A DNA stretch of 64,000 nt, from assembly GCF_900177725.1 (NCBI RefSeq), contig NZ_FXAT01000011.1, positions 124,001 to 188,000 on the forward strand, read 5' to 3'. The notes beneath the pieces are model-generated. The model had not been told where the DNA came from and did no database searches. It was given only the letters and a program-made list of their open reading frames with translations. Numbering within the stretch: position 1 is the first letter of the stretch; every line of letters starts with the position of its first letter. This DNA is from Paraburkholderia susongensis. GTDB lineage: Bacteria; Pseudomonadota; Gammaproteobacteria; Burkholderiales; Burkholderiaceae. Made by a program: the position numbers and the translations under genes. Shown here one piece after another: positions 8,471-17,158 of this stretch.

Positions 8471-8479
8471 ACAAAAACC
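8460..8479 (+). promoter_or_regulatory. Candidate GntR operator, regulator side
   Basis: GAATTTTGCATACAAAAACC, with the palindromic core TTTTGcATACAAAA, overlaps the GntR start codon. It matches the inverse of the site at 8598-8617 in 18 of 20 bases. Confidence 0.65.
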
Positions 8480-8597
8480 CTTGGTTCAACGTTAAATGGG
8501 ATTCTATCGGAAGAGCGAAAATTAGTTAATAAACCGGGTAAACCCAGGCGCCAGAACGCTTAATTGTCCTTTGGAACGTCGCAGTTCGTCTGATATA

Positions 8598-8617
8598 GTT
8601 TTTTGAATGCAAAATTC
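8598..8617 (-). promoter_or_regulatory. Candidate GntR operator, aminotransferase side
   Basis: On the minus strand it reads GAATTTTGCATTCAAAAAAC, nearly identical to the site at 8460-8479 and in inverted orientation, 16 bp before the aminotransferase ATG. A bound repressor would block both transcription units. Confidence 0.65.
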
Positions 8618-8632
8618 AATCGGAGAAGCCCG

Positions 8633-9850
8633 ATGCTCAAGCTGGATTTCCACCTCGCTGGCCGTCACTTCCTGCAGATTCCAGGGCCGAGTCCGGTGCC
8701 CGACCGGATCCTCCGCGCGATCAGCTATCCGACCATCGATCATCGCGGCCCCGAGTTCGGCGAACTCGGCCTCAAGGTGCTCGCCGGCATCAAGCAGATC
8801 TTCAAAACGCAGCAGCCGGTGGTGATTTATCCGGCGTCCGGCACGGGCGCGTGGGAAGCGGCGCTGTCCAATACGCTGAGTCCCGGCGACGCGGTGCTGA
8901 TGTTCGAGACCGGCCACTTCGCGACGCTGTGGAAAAAGATGGCGGAAAAGCTCGGGCTCAAGCCCGAATTCCTGGGGCTGCCAGGCATCGAGGGCTGGCG
9001 GCGCGGCGTGCAGCCGCAGATGATCGAGGAGCGTCTGCGCGCCGACACGCAGCACGCGATCAAGGCGGTCTGCGTCGTGCACAACGAAACGTCCACGGGC
9101 GTCACCTCCGACATCGCCGCGGTGCGCCGCGCGATCGACGCCGCAGGTCATCCGGCGCTGCTGCTCGTCGACACGATCTCGGGCCTCGCGTGCGCCGATT
9201 ACCGTCACGACGAATGGGGCGTCGACGTGAGCGTATCGGGCTCGCAGAAAGGTTTGATGCTGCCGCCGGGCATCAGCTTCAACGCGATTTCGCCGAAAGC
9301 GATGGCCGCGAACCAGCACGCAAAGCTGCCGCGCAGCTTCTGGGACTGGACGGAAATCGTCGAGATGAACAAGAGCGGTTACTGGCCGTACACGCCGAAC
9401 ACGAACCTGCTGTACGGACTCTCCGAAGCGCTCGACATGATTCTCGGCGAAGGGCTCGACAAAGTATTCGCGCGTCACGAGCGTCTTGCCGAAGCGACGC
9501 GCCGCGCGGTGCGCGCGTGGGGCCTCGAAATCCAGTGCGCCGATCCCTCCGTGTATAGCCCGGTGCTGACCGGCGTGATGACGCCCGAGGGCGTCGATGC
9601 CGATGCAGTACGCAAGCTCATCTACGAACGTTTCGACATGTCGCTCGGCACGGGCCTCGGCAAGGTGAAGGGTCGCATGTTCCGCATCGGCCATCTCGGC
9701 GATTGCAACGACCTGACATTGCTCGCAACGCTCGCCGGTTGCGAGATGGGTCTGCGGCTTGCGGGTGTGCCGCTCAGGGAAAGCGGCATGCCGGCTGCCA
9801 TGGAGTGGTTGAGCGAAGCGCCGAAAACGCTGGGGTCGAAAGCGGCCTGA
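8633..9850 (+). CDS. Class V PLP aminotransferase (serine/alanine-glyoxylate type)
   Basis: 405 residues, fold-type I PLP enzyme of the alanine-glyoxylate/serine-glyoxylate/ureidoglycine-glyoxylate group. Visible features are PGPSPVPDRIL at the N-terminus, YPASGTGAWEAAL (PLP phosphate region) near residue 65, LLVDTISGLA with the PLP-binding Asp near 180, and the Schiff-base lysine in SGSQKGLM near 205. The ATG at 8633 has CGGAG eight bases upstream; a TTG at 8603 lacks support. Likely reaction: amino transfer from Ser or Ala to glyoxylate, or the reverse. Donor specificity cannot be read. First gene of a unit with an MFS carrier and a FAD/Fe-S dehydrogenase, controlled by the divergent GntR. 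Confidence 0.9.
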   Translation: MLKLDFHLAGRHFLQIPGPSPVPDRILRAISYPTIDHRGPEFGELGLKVLAGIKQIFKTQQPVVIYPASGTGAWEAALSNTLSPGDAVLMFETGHFATLWKKMAEKLGLKPEFLGLPGIEGWRRGVQPQMIEERLRADTQHAIKAVCVVHNETSTGVTSDIAAVRRAIDAAGHPALLLVDTISGLACADYRHDEWGVDVSVSGSQKGLMLPPGISFNAISPKAMAANQHAKLPRSFWDWTEIVEMNKSGYWPYTPNTNLLYGLSEALDMILGEGLDKVFARHERLAEATRRAVRAWGLEIQCADPSVYSPVLTGVMTPEGVDADAVRKLIYERFDMSLGTGLGKVKGRMFRIGHLGDCNDLTLLATLAGCEMGLRLAGVPLRESGMPAAMEWLSEAPKTLGSKAA

Positions 9851-9959
9851 GCGACATGCAACGCGTCCACAGCGGCCGTTGCCGATAACGGGCGACAGCG
9901 GGCGACGACGAAGCGCGCCACTTCAGGCGCGCCGTCGACACATGCCATGGAGAGAGACG

Positions 9960-11246
9960 ATGAAGCGGTTTCGTTTGACCAGTGCGACCCGTATCGTTCT
10001 AGTGATGCTATGCGTCATGTACTTCATCACCTACCTCGACCGCGTGAACGTCAGTACCGCGGCGGCGGGCTTCGGCAAGGAGTTCAATCTCACGCATACG
10101 CAGGTGGGCCTCGTGTTCTCGGCTTTCGCGTATCCGTATCTGCTGTTTCAGGTGATCGGCGGCTGGGTCAGCGACCGCTTCGGCGCGAAGCGCACGCTGC
10201 TGTTCTGCGGCGCGATCTGGGGGCTTGCCACCGTGTTCACGGGGTTCGCGGGCGGACTTGCTTCGCTGCTCGTCGCGCGCCTCGTGCTCGGTTTCGGCGA
10301 AGGCGCGACGTTCCCCGCCGCGACGTCCGCGATGTCGCGCTGGGTCGCGAAAGAGAAGCGCGGCTTCGCGCAGGGCATCACGCACGCGGCGTCGCGTGTC
10401 GGCAATGCGGTCGCGCCGGCGCTCATCGTGCTCGTGATGGCGACCTGGGGCTGGCGCGAATCGTTCTATATCTGCGGCGCGCTGAGCCTGGTGTGGGTCG
10501 TCGTGTGGGCGGTCACGTTCACCGAACATCCGAAAGATCATCCGCGCATCACGCCTGAGGAGCTCGCCGTGCTGCCGGCGCCGAAGCCGAAGGTCACGGG
10601 CCTGCCGTGGGGCAAGCTGTTTCGCCGCATGACGCCGGTCACGATCGTGTACTTCTGTTACGGCTGGACGCTGTGGCTGTTCCTGAGCTGGATACCGCTG
10701 TACTTCCTGCACAACCATCATCTGCAACTGCAGAAGTCGGCGATCTTCGCTTCCGTCGTGTTCTTCGCCGGCGTGATCGGCGACACGCTCGGCGGCCTCG
10801 TGACCGACGCGATCTTCAAGCGCACCGGCAGCCTCAAGCGCGCGCGCAGCTGGATGGTGTCGGTGTGCATGCTGTTCTGCCTGCTGTCGCTGATCCCGCT
10901 GATGTTCACGCACAACCTGGCGCTGTCGATCGCGTGTCTCGCATCGGGCTTCTTCTTCGCCGAAATGACGATCGGCCCGATGTGGGCGATCCCGATGGAC
11001 ATCGCCCCGGAATTCTCCGGTACCGCGAGCGGCATGATGAACACGGGCTCGGCGCTCGCCGCGATCATCTCGCCGGTGATGGGCGGCTTCCTGATCGACT
11101 ACTTCGGCAATTGGGATTTGCCGTTCGTCGGCAGCATGTTGCTGATGGGCGTCGGGGTCGTGCTCGCGTTCCGCATGCAGCCGGAAAGCCGCTTCGAACT
11201 GGGCGCGTCGGAGAAGGCGCAGGTTTCCACGCGCATGGGCACATAA
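9960..11246 (+). CDS. MFS carrier, anion:cation symporter type
   Basis: 428-residue major facilitator with 12 predicted membrane segments. It begins with the ACS-family signature (MYFITYLDRVNVSTAAAGF) and carries GGWVSDRFGAKR in loop 2-3. Relatives import organic acids such as glucarate, phthalate or hydroxyacids by proton symport. The ATG at 9960 follows GGAGAGAGACG. It sits between the aminotransferase and the large dehydrogenase, so its cargo is probably the substrate of that dehydrogenase. A 7-bp perfect hairpin (9913-9932) precedes the gene. Confidence 0.9.
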   Translation: MKRFRLTSATRIVLVMLCVMYFITYLDRVNVSTAAAGFGKEFNLTHTQVGLVFSAFAYPYLLFQVIGGWVSDRFGAKRTLLFCGAIWGLATVFTGFAGGLASLLVARLVLGFGEGATFPAATSAMSRWVAKEKRGFAQGITHAASRVGNAVAPALIVLVMATWGWRESFYICGALSLVWVVVWAVTFTEHPKDHPRITPEELAVLPAPKPKVTGLPWGKLFRRMTPVTIVYFCYGWTLWLFLSWIPLYFLHNHHLQLQKSAIFASVVFFAGVIGDTLGGLVTDAIFKRTGSLKRARSWMVSVCMLFCLLSLIPLMFTHNLALSIACLASGFFFAEMTIGPMWAIPMDIAPEFSGTASGMMNTGSALAAIISPVMGGFLIDYFGNWDLPFVGSMLLMGVGVVLAFRMQPESRFELGASEKAQVSTRMGT

Positions 11247-11281
11247 AACATGGCTTCATTCATATCCCCCAGACCGACGAT

Positions 11282-14200
11282 ATGACGAACCCCACTGCCA
11301 ACGTACTCGTCAAGCCGATCCATCTGGTCCCGTCCGCCGCACGCATGACGAGTCCGCTCGCACAGCATCTGCGCAAATCGCTGCGCGGCGACGTGCTCTT
11401 CGACATCGCGAGCCGCGGCCGTTACGCGACCGATGCGTCGATCTATCAGATCATGCCGGTCGGCGTCGTGGTGCCGCGCGATCAGGACGATCTGCGCATC
11501 GCGCTCGACATCGCGCGTAGCGAGAAGGTGCCGCTGCTCGCGCGCGGTGCGGGTACGAGCCAGTGCGGGCAGACGGTCGGCGAAGCGCTCGTGGTCGACA
11601 CGAGCAAGTGGCTCAACAACATCGTCGCGTTCGATGCCGTCGCACGCACGGTCACGGTCGAGCCCGGCGTCGTGCTCGATCATCTGAACGCGTGGTTGAA
11701 GCCGCATGGCCTGTGGTTTCCGGTGGACGTATCGACGGCCGCGCAATGCACGATCGGCGGCATGGCAGGCAACAACTCGTGCGGCTCGCGCTCGATCGAG
11801 TACGGCAACATGGTGCACAACGTCGAGGCGATCGACGCGATTCTCGCCGATGGCAGCGAAGCGCGCTTCGCATCGCTGCGCGAGCCGCCGCAAGGCGAGC
11901 GCTTGCAGCGGATCATCGCGGACGTCACGCGGATCGCGCAGCGCGAGCGCGACGAGATCGTCGAGCGCGTGCCGAAGGTACTGCGCCGCGTGGCGGGCTA
12001 CAACATCGACCTGTTCGATTGCCAGAATCCGCGTGCCTATACCGATGACGGCAGCGCCAACCTCGCGCATCTGCTGGTCGGCTCGGAAGGTACGCTCGCG
12101 TTCAGCCGGCAGATCACGCTGAAGCTCGCGCCGCTGCCCGCGTACAAGACGCTCGGCGTCGTCAACTTTCCGACGTTCCGGCAATCGATGGCGCTCACAC
12201 AGCACATCGTCAGGCTCAAGCCGGTCGCGGTCGAGCTCGTCGACCGCACGATGATCGATCTCGCGTTGAGCAATCCGGCGTTTCGTCCGGTAATCGCGAA
12301 AGCGCTGGTCGGCGAGCCGCAGGCGATTCTGCTCGTCGAGTTCGCGGGCGAGGACCGCGCCGCGCAGCTCGCATCACTTCGTCAGCTTACCGAACTGATG
12401 AGCGATCTCGGCTTGCCTGATTCGGTCGTCGAAATGCCGGACGCGAACGAGCAGAAAGCGCTGTGGGAAGTCCGCAAGGCCGGGCTCAACATCATGATGA
12501 GCATGAAGGGCGACGGCAAGCCCGTTTCCTTCATCGAGGATTGCGCCGTGCCGCTCGAACATCTGGCCGATTACACGAGCCGGCTCACCGAGGTGTTTCA
12601 CCGCCACGGCACCGAAGGTACGTGGTACGCGCATGCGAGCGTCGGCACGCTGCATGTGCGGCCGATTCTCGACATGCGCCGCGATGGCGCGATCAGGATG
12701 CGTGCGATCGCCGAGGAAGCGGCGGCGCTCGTGCGTGAGTACAAGGGCGCGTATTCGGGCGAACACGGTGATGGCCTGTGCCGTGGCGAATGGGTCGCGT
12801 GGCAATACGGGCCGCGCCTGAACCAGGCGTTCGGCGAGATCAAGGCGCTGTTCGATCCGGACAACCGCTTCAATCCCGACAAGATCGTGCGTCCGCCGAA
12901 GATGGACGACGCGCGCAATTTCCGCTTCGCGCCGGGCTACAGGGAGCAGCGGCTCGACACGGTGCTCGACTGGTCGGCGTGGAACGTCGAGCGCGATCCG
13001 CTGACGGGCGTGGAAAGCGCGCCGGGCAGCGGCGGCGATCTGAGCGGCGGTCTCGCGAAAGCGGTCGAGATGTGCAACAACAACGGCCACTGCCGCAAGT
13101 TCGATGCGGGCACGATGTGTCCGAGCTATCGCGTGACAAAGGACGAGCAGCACCTCACACGCGGGCGCGCCAATACGTTGCGGCTCGCGATCTCAGGGCA
13201 GCTCGGCGAAAGCGGCCTCGCGAGCGACGACGTCAAGGAGACGCTCGACCTCTGCGTATCGTGCAAGGGCTGCAAGCGCGATTGCCCGACCGGCGTCGAC
13301 ATGGCGAAGTTCAAGATCGAGGCGCGGGCGGCGCGCATGAAGCGGCATGGTCTGCGTCTGCGCGACAGGCTCGTCGCTTTCATGCCGCGCTATGCGGGCG
13401 CGGCGAGCCGCATGCCGGGGTTGCTCGCGCTGGCGGACAACGTGCCGGTGCTGTCGGCGTGGTTCAAGCGCTCGGTCGGCTTCGCGACACAGCGCAGTTT
13501 GCCGCGCTTCAGGAAGCCGTTTCTCGCCGATGCGCTGTCCCGCGAGCAGAGCGGCATGGTAGGCAGCGGGGTGAGCCGCAATGCGAGCGCCGGGCCCGCA
13601 CGCAACGCGGCGCAAGAACCTACGCGAAAGCCCACGCTAAAAGAAGTCCTGCTCTTCGTCGACACCTTCAACAATCACATCGAGCCCGATAACGCGCGCG
13701 CCGCGCAGCAGGTGCTCGAAGCCGCGGGCTACACGGTGCATTTCAATGCGCGCGAGGGCGAACGCCCCGTATGTTGCGGACGCACGTTTCTCGCCGCGGG
13801 TCTTGTCGATGAAGCGAAGCAGGAAGCACGGCGCATGCTCGATCTGTTCAGGCCATTCGTCGAGCGTGGCGTGCCGGTCGTGGGGCTGGAGCCATCGTGT
13901 CTGCTGTCGTTGCGCGACGAGTTCCTGCAGTACGGTTTCGGCGACGAAGCGCGGCGGCTTTCGCAGCACGCATTTCTGTTCGAGGAGTTTCTGGTGCGCG
14001 AGGAAAAGGCCGGACGTTTGCAGCTTGCGTTGAAGCCTCTGCCGATGCGGCAGGCGCTCGTGCACGGCCACTGCCATCAGAAAGCGTTCGATGCGTTCAC
14101 GCCGGTGCAGACCGTGCTGAAGTGGATTCCGGAGTTGGCGGTGTCGACGGTCGAATCGTCGTGCTGCGGCATGGCCGGCAGCTTCGGCTACGAAGCCGAG

Positions 14201-14374
14201 CACTATGCGACGTCGCAGGCGATGGCCGAACTGTCGCTGCTGCCCGCGGTGCGCAAGGTCGACAGCGCTACCGTGGTGGTCGCCGACGGCACCAGTTGCC
14301 GGCATCAGATTCACGATGGCGCGGGCGTCGAGGCGATCCACGTCGCGCGCGTGCTGGCGATGGCGCTGCGATGA
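11282..14374 (+). CDS. Fused FAD/Fe-S 2-hydroxyacid dehydrogenase (DLD-like)
   Basis: 1030 residues combining functions that are separate subunits (GlcD/GlcF) in glycolate oxidase. Residues 45-260: FAD-binding PCMH domain (ARGAGTSQCGQTVGE, GGMAGNNSCGSRS). Residues 260-560: FAD-oxidase C-terminal domain ending in the histidine-rich YSGEHGDGLCRGEW. Residues 598-675: two 4Fe-4S-type motifs, CNNNGHC..MCPSYR and CVSCKGCKRDCP. Residues 800-1030: two CCG electron-transfer domains (PVCCGRTF, SSCCGMAG). Expected role: membrane-linked oxidation of D-lactate, glycolate or another 2-hydroxyacid to the ketoacid with electrons to quinone. The neighbouring glyoxylate aminotransferase favours glycolate/glyoxylate. 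The start is ATG 11282, 35 bp after the MFS stop; its ribosome site is weak. Confidence 0.92.
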   Translation: MTNPTANVLVKPIHLVPSAARMTSPLAQHLRKSLRGDVLFDIASRGRYATDASIYQIMPVGVVVPRDQDDLRIALDIARSEKVPLLARGAGTSQCGQTVGEALVVDTSKWLNNIVAFDAVARTVTVEPGVVLDHLNAWLKPHGLWFPVDVSTAAQCTIGGMAGNNSCGSRSIEYGNMVHNVEAIDAILADGSEARFASLREPPQGERLQRIIADVTRIAQRERDEIVERVPKVLRRVAGYNIDLFDCQNPRAYTDDGSANLAHLLVGSEGTLAFSRQITLKLAPLPAYKTLGVVNFPTFRQSMALTQHIVRLKPVAVELVDRTMIDLALSNPAFRPVIAKALVGEPQAILLVEFAGEDRAAQLASLRQLTELMSDLGLPDSVVEMPDANEQKALWEVRKAGLNIMMSMKGDGKPVSFIEDCAVPLEHLADYTSRLTEVFHRHGTEGTWYAHASVGTLHVRPILDMRRDGAIRMRAIAEEAAALVREYKGAYSGEHGDGLCRGEWVAWQYGPRLNQAFGEIKALFDPDNRFNPDKIVRPPKMDDARNFRFAPGYREQRLDTVLDWSAWNVERDPLTGVESAPGSGGDLSGGLAKAVEMCNNNGHCRKFDAGTMCPSYRVTKDEQHLTRGRANTLRLAISGQLGESGLASDDVKETLDLCVSCKGCKRDCPTGVDMAKFKIEARAARMKRHGLRLRDRLVAFMPRYAGAASRMPGLLALADNVPVLSAWFKRSVGFATQRSLPRFRKPFLADALSREQSGMVGSGVSRNASAGPARNAAQEPTRKPTLKEVLLFVDTFNNHIEPDNARAAQQVLEAAGYTVHFNAREGERPVCCGRTFLAAGLVDEAKQEARRMLDLFRPFVERGVPVVGLEPSCLLSLRDEFLQYGFGDEARRLSQHAFLFEEFLVREEKAGRLQLALKPLPMRQALVHGHCHQKAFDAFTPVQTVLKWIPELAVSTVESSCCGMAGSFGYEAEHYATSQAMAELSLLPAVRKVDSATVVVADGTSCRHQIHDGAGVEAIHVARVLAMALR

Positions 14375-14383
14375 TGATGTGGA

Positions 14384-15301
14384 TCAAACGCCGACAACCT
14401 GCCGATACGCACTCGGCGTCACCCCCGCGCTCTCGCGAAAGCGGTGGCTAAAGTGGCTCGCATTCGCATAACCGCACTGCTCGGCGATCTGCGCGAGCGG
14501 CAATGCGGTGGTGCGCAATAGCATGCGCGCCCGCTCGAGCCGCTGCTGCGCGATCCACGCGGCAGGCGGCAGGCCGAACGACTCGCGGAACATGCGCGCA
14601 AGATGAAACTCCGAGAGCGCCGCAACGCCCGACAGCTCGCCGAGCGTAAGCGGCTGCGCGAGATGGTTGTCGATGTAGTCGCGCAGTCGCCGGCGCGTCG
14701 CGACCGACAGGCCGCCCTTCGGCGATACGCCGGCGCGCCGCACGCCTTGTCCACGCAACAGTTGGCTCAGCACTTCGTGCGCGGTCTCGTTGGTGCGCAG
14801 GAGGCCGTCGGGGCTCTGCCAGTCTTCGTTGACGAGCGATTGGCATAGCGTCGCGAGATGCGGGTCTTCGAAATAGGTGCGGTCGGCGAGCGTCAGTTCG
14901 CGCGGCTCGCGGTCGAGTTCCCGCACCGCGCGCCGCGTGAAGTGCTCGGGCAGGAAGTACAGGTGCATGAAGTGCATGTGACCGCGCACCCACCAGCGCG
15001 ATTCGTGATCTCCAGGCAGCGCGCACAGCCGCGACGGCGCACCGTAGTGGCCCGGCATCTTCTGGCGCTCGGTGCGGTAGCCGCCGTCCAGATAGCACGA
15101 CAGCGTGTGATGGCCGGGCTGCTCGTAGACGGTCTCGGCTTCTTTCGTGTCGCGCGTCCAGACGGCGATCGCGAGTCCGTCGCCGAGCCACGCGAAGCGG
15201 TCCAGGTTCGCGTTGGCGCTGGCGAGCGTGTGACAGACCGACTGCAAACCGAAGGGCGTTTCGGCAGCGGATATCACGGGGGCGGACGGGCTGGCGTTCA
15301 C
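14384..15301 (-). CDS. AraC-family regulator
   Basis: 305 residues from a GTG start. Residues 15-190 form a cupin-like effector domain (HTLSCYLDGGYRT, LPGDHESRWWVRGHMHFMHLYFLP). Residues 205-303 are the double helix-turn-helix of AraC/XylS proteins (LTLGELSGVAALSEFHLARMF, then IAEQCGYANASHFSHRFR and GVTPSAYR). No Shine-Dalgarno precedes the GTG. Divergent from the DMT exporter, with a 199-bp spacer, so it may regulate that gene. It ends 10 bp from the convergent dehydrogenase stop. Confidence 0.88.
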   Translation of the reverse strand: MNASPSAPVISAAETPFGLQSVCHTLASANANLDRFAWLGDGLAIAVWTRDTKEAETVYEQPGHHTLSCYLDGGYRTERQKMPGHYGAPSRLCALPGDHESRWWVRGHMHFMHLYFLPEHFTRRAVRELDREPRELTLADRTYFEDPHLATLCQSLVNEDWQSPDGLLRTNETAHEVLSQLLRGQGVRRAGVSPKGGLSVATRRRLRDYIDNHLAQPLTLGELSGVAALSEFHLARMFRESFGLPPAAWIAQQRLERARMLLRTTALPLAQIAEQCGYANASHFSHRFRESAGVTPSAYRQVVGV

Positions 15302-15500
15302 GGCGGCGAGCGGACGATTTCCGATGAATGATCGAGCGCCCAGTATACGGCGAGCCTCGCCTGGCGGTGCATCGGCGCGAAAAAGTGCGCAATCCTGGAC
15401 AAGCGCGGGCGGCGGCGCGGCGGCATAGTCGGGTTCCGTCCCTGTTGCTTGTTACCGGCGCTCGTCGTTGCTGAGCGAGATTGCCGCCTGAGGCCCGACC

Positions 15501-16403
15501 ATGAATCTTCTGCTCTATGTTTCCACCGTGCTGATCTGGGGCACGACGTGGATCGCGATCAAATGGCAACTCGGCGCGGTGCCGCCGCCCGTGTCGATTG
15601 CGTGGCGCTTCGGAATCGCGGCGCTCCTGCTGTTCGCGCTGCTGCGCATCATGCGCCGGCCGATCTGGCCGCCGCGTGCAGCGTGGCGCTTCCTCGCCGC
15701 GCAGGGCCTCGCGCTTTTCTGCCTCAATTTCCTGTGCTTTTACTACGCCGAGCAGATCGTGCCGAGCGGCCTCGTGGCGGTGGTGTTTTCGACCGCACCG
15801 CTGCTGAACTCGATCAATGGGCGGCTGTTCATGGGCCGGCCGCTGCAACCGACGGCGATAGCGGGCGCGTTGCTCGGGCTCGTCGGTATCGTTTGTCTGT
15901 TCGTTCAGCAGATGGCCGGGCATCTCGGCGATCACACCGCGTGGCTCGGTCTCGGCGTCGCGTTTCTCGGCACGATGTGCTTTTCGGCCGGCAATCTGCT
16001 GTCGAGCCGCATGCAGTCGATGGGTTTGCATCCGTTCGCGACCAATAGCTGGGCCATGCTGATCGGTGCCGCCATCCTGACGATCGGCAGCATGCTCGCC
16101 GGCTACTCGTTCGCGCTCGATCTTTCGCCGCGCTATCTCGGCGCGCTCGCCTATCTCGCGGTGTTCGGCTCGGTGATCGGCTTTACCGCGTATCTGATGC
16201 TGGTCGGACGCATGGGACCGGAGCGCGCCGCTTACTGCACGGTGCTGTTTCCAATCGTCGCGCTGGCGGCGTCGACGGTCTTCGAGGGCTACCGGTGGTC
16301 CGCGCTCGCGGTGGTTGGACTGCTGCTCGTGGTAGCCGGCAATCTGGTCGCGTTCGACCTGACGCGGCGGATTTTCGTGCGGCGTGCGGTGACGGGTTCA
16401 TGA
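15501..16403 (+). CDS. EamA/DMT-family exporter
   Basis: 300 residues with ten predicted membrane helices in two EamA halves (IWGTTWIAIKWQL in helix 1; PSGLVAVVFSTAPLLN near residue 90; second half from about residue 150). The family exports amino acids or other small metabolites. It faces the AraC regulator, which probably controls it. The substrate is unknown. The C-terminus is short and basic, as usual for the family. Confidence 0.88.
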   Translation: MNLLLYVSTVLIWGTTWIAIKWQLGAVPPPVSIAWRFGIAALLLFALLRIMRRPIWPPRAAWRFLAAQGLALFCLNFLCFYYAEQIVPSGLVAVVFSTAPLLNSINGRLFMGRPLQPTAIAGALLGLVGIVCLFVQQMAGHLGDHTAWLGLGVAFLGTMCFSAGNLLSSRMQSMGLHPFATNSWAMLIGAAILTIGSMLAGYSFALDLSPRYLGALAYLAVFGSVIGFTAYLMLVGRMGPERAAYCTVLFPIVALAASTVFEGYRWSALAVVGLLLVVAGNLVAFDLTRRIFVRRAVTGS

Positions 16404-16428
16404 GGACGGCTGCGACGTGATCGCTCAA

Positions 16429-16490
16429 GGTGAGTATTTACGGGGGCGGAGAAACCGGCTGAATTGACGGCAGGTGAGTGTTTCCGGGAG
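16429..16490 (+). repeat. Two copies of the 18-bp dispersed repeat
   Basis: GGTGAGTATTTACGGGGG at 16429-16446 and GGTGAGTGTTTCCGGGAG at 16473-16490, start-to-start 44 bp, directly after the exporter stop. Same family as the array at 5590-6250. Confidence 0.65.
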
Positions 16491-16630
16491 CCGGCTTTTA
16501 TCGGTTCCGATATCGGCGTATTAATGCATCGAATACGCATGCTGGCGAAGCACGCGAGAACGGCGAGTACGTCGTGCTGCTCGAAGACGACGCGCGCGCG
16601 AAGATCCTCATGTATCGCTGGACGCCTTGA
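16478..16630 (+). pseudogene. Short remnant frame or very small gene
   Basis: A 50-codon frame with a GTG inside the repeat at 16478 and a stop at 16628. The last 30 residues (GEYVVLLEDDARAKILMYRW) look like real protein with the local codon bias, whereas the start has no ribosome site. I do not recognise a family. It could be the tail of a decayed gene interrupted by the repeat, or a genuine small protein. Confidence 0.25.
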
Positions 16631-16736
16631 TGCGGATCGCACTCGCGCCGAACACGAATGGACGGCGGCGCATGATCGGTATATAACAACGTGACAGGCT
16701 GGTCCACCGATGCATTAACAGGAGCGATGTTTCATC

Positions 16737-16994
16737 ATGACGCAAGATGTTTCTCCCAAGCCGCCCGCTGACGATCGTCCCGAGATGGAGCACCTCGACG
16801 CGGCGCTCAGCCACGTCGATCAGCAGGTGTCGTCCGGCAATATTGCATCGGGCGCGGCGAAGGGTATTGTCTACAGTCTGATCGAAACGCTCGGCGCGTT
16901 GGTCGGCGATCCCGATCTGCCCGAGCATGCGCGTTCGGGTTACGAAGGACTGCTGGAAGCCGCGCGCGAGTTGCGCTCAAAGCTGGACCGTTGA
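16737..16994 (+). CDS. Small acidic protein of unknown function
   Basis: 85 residues, soluble, acidic and helical, with no domain that I recognise (central GNIASGAAKGIVYSLIETLG). The ATG at 16737 is preceded by AGGAGCG, so translation is credible. A perfect 16-bp terminator hairpin follows 65 bp after the stop. Nothing nearby points to a job. Confidence 0.65.
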   Translation: MTQDVSPKPPADDRPEMEHLDAALSHVDQQVSSGNIASGAAKGIVYSLIETLGALVGDPDLPEHARSGYEGLLEAARELRSKLDR

Positions 16995-17059
16995 GTGGGC
17001 AGGATAGGCCGCTGAAGCGCGTGTTTGCGGCGGCGCTGCGTGGGCGGCGCTGTCTACGG

Positions 17060-17096
17060 AAAAAAGCGCACTGTGTGATTCACAGTGCGCTTTTTT
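17060..17096. terminator. Strong bidirectional intrinsic terminator
   Basis: AAAAAAGCGCACTGTG, loop TGATT, then the exact inverse. A 16-bp perfect stem with six A and six T at the ends, so it can stop transcription from both the small gene at 16737 and the convergent reductase-like gene. Confidence 0.9.
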
Positions 17097-17158
17097 CATG
17101 GTCTTTGCGATGGCTATGGCGATCGCATTGCTGGCCGCCGGTATCGTCGTGGTACTGC

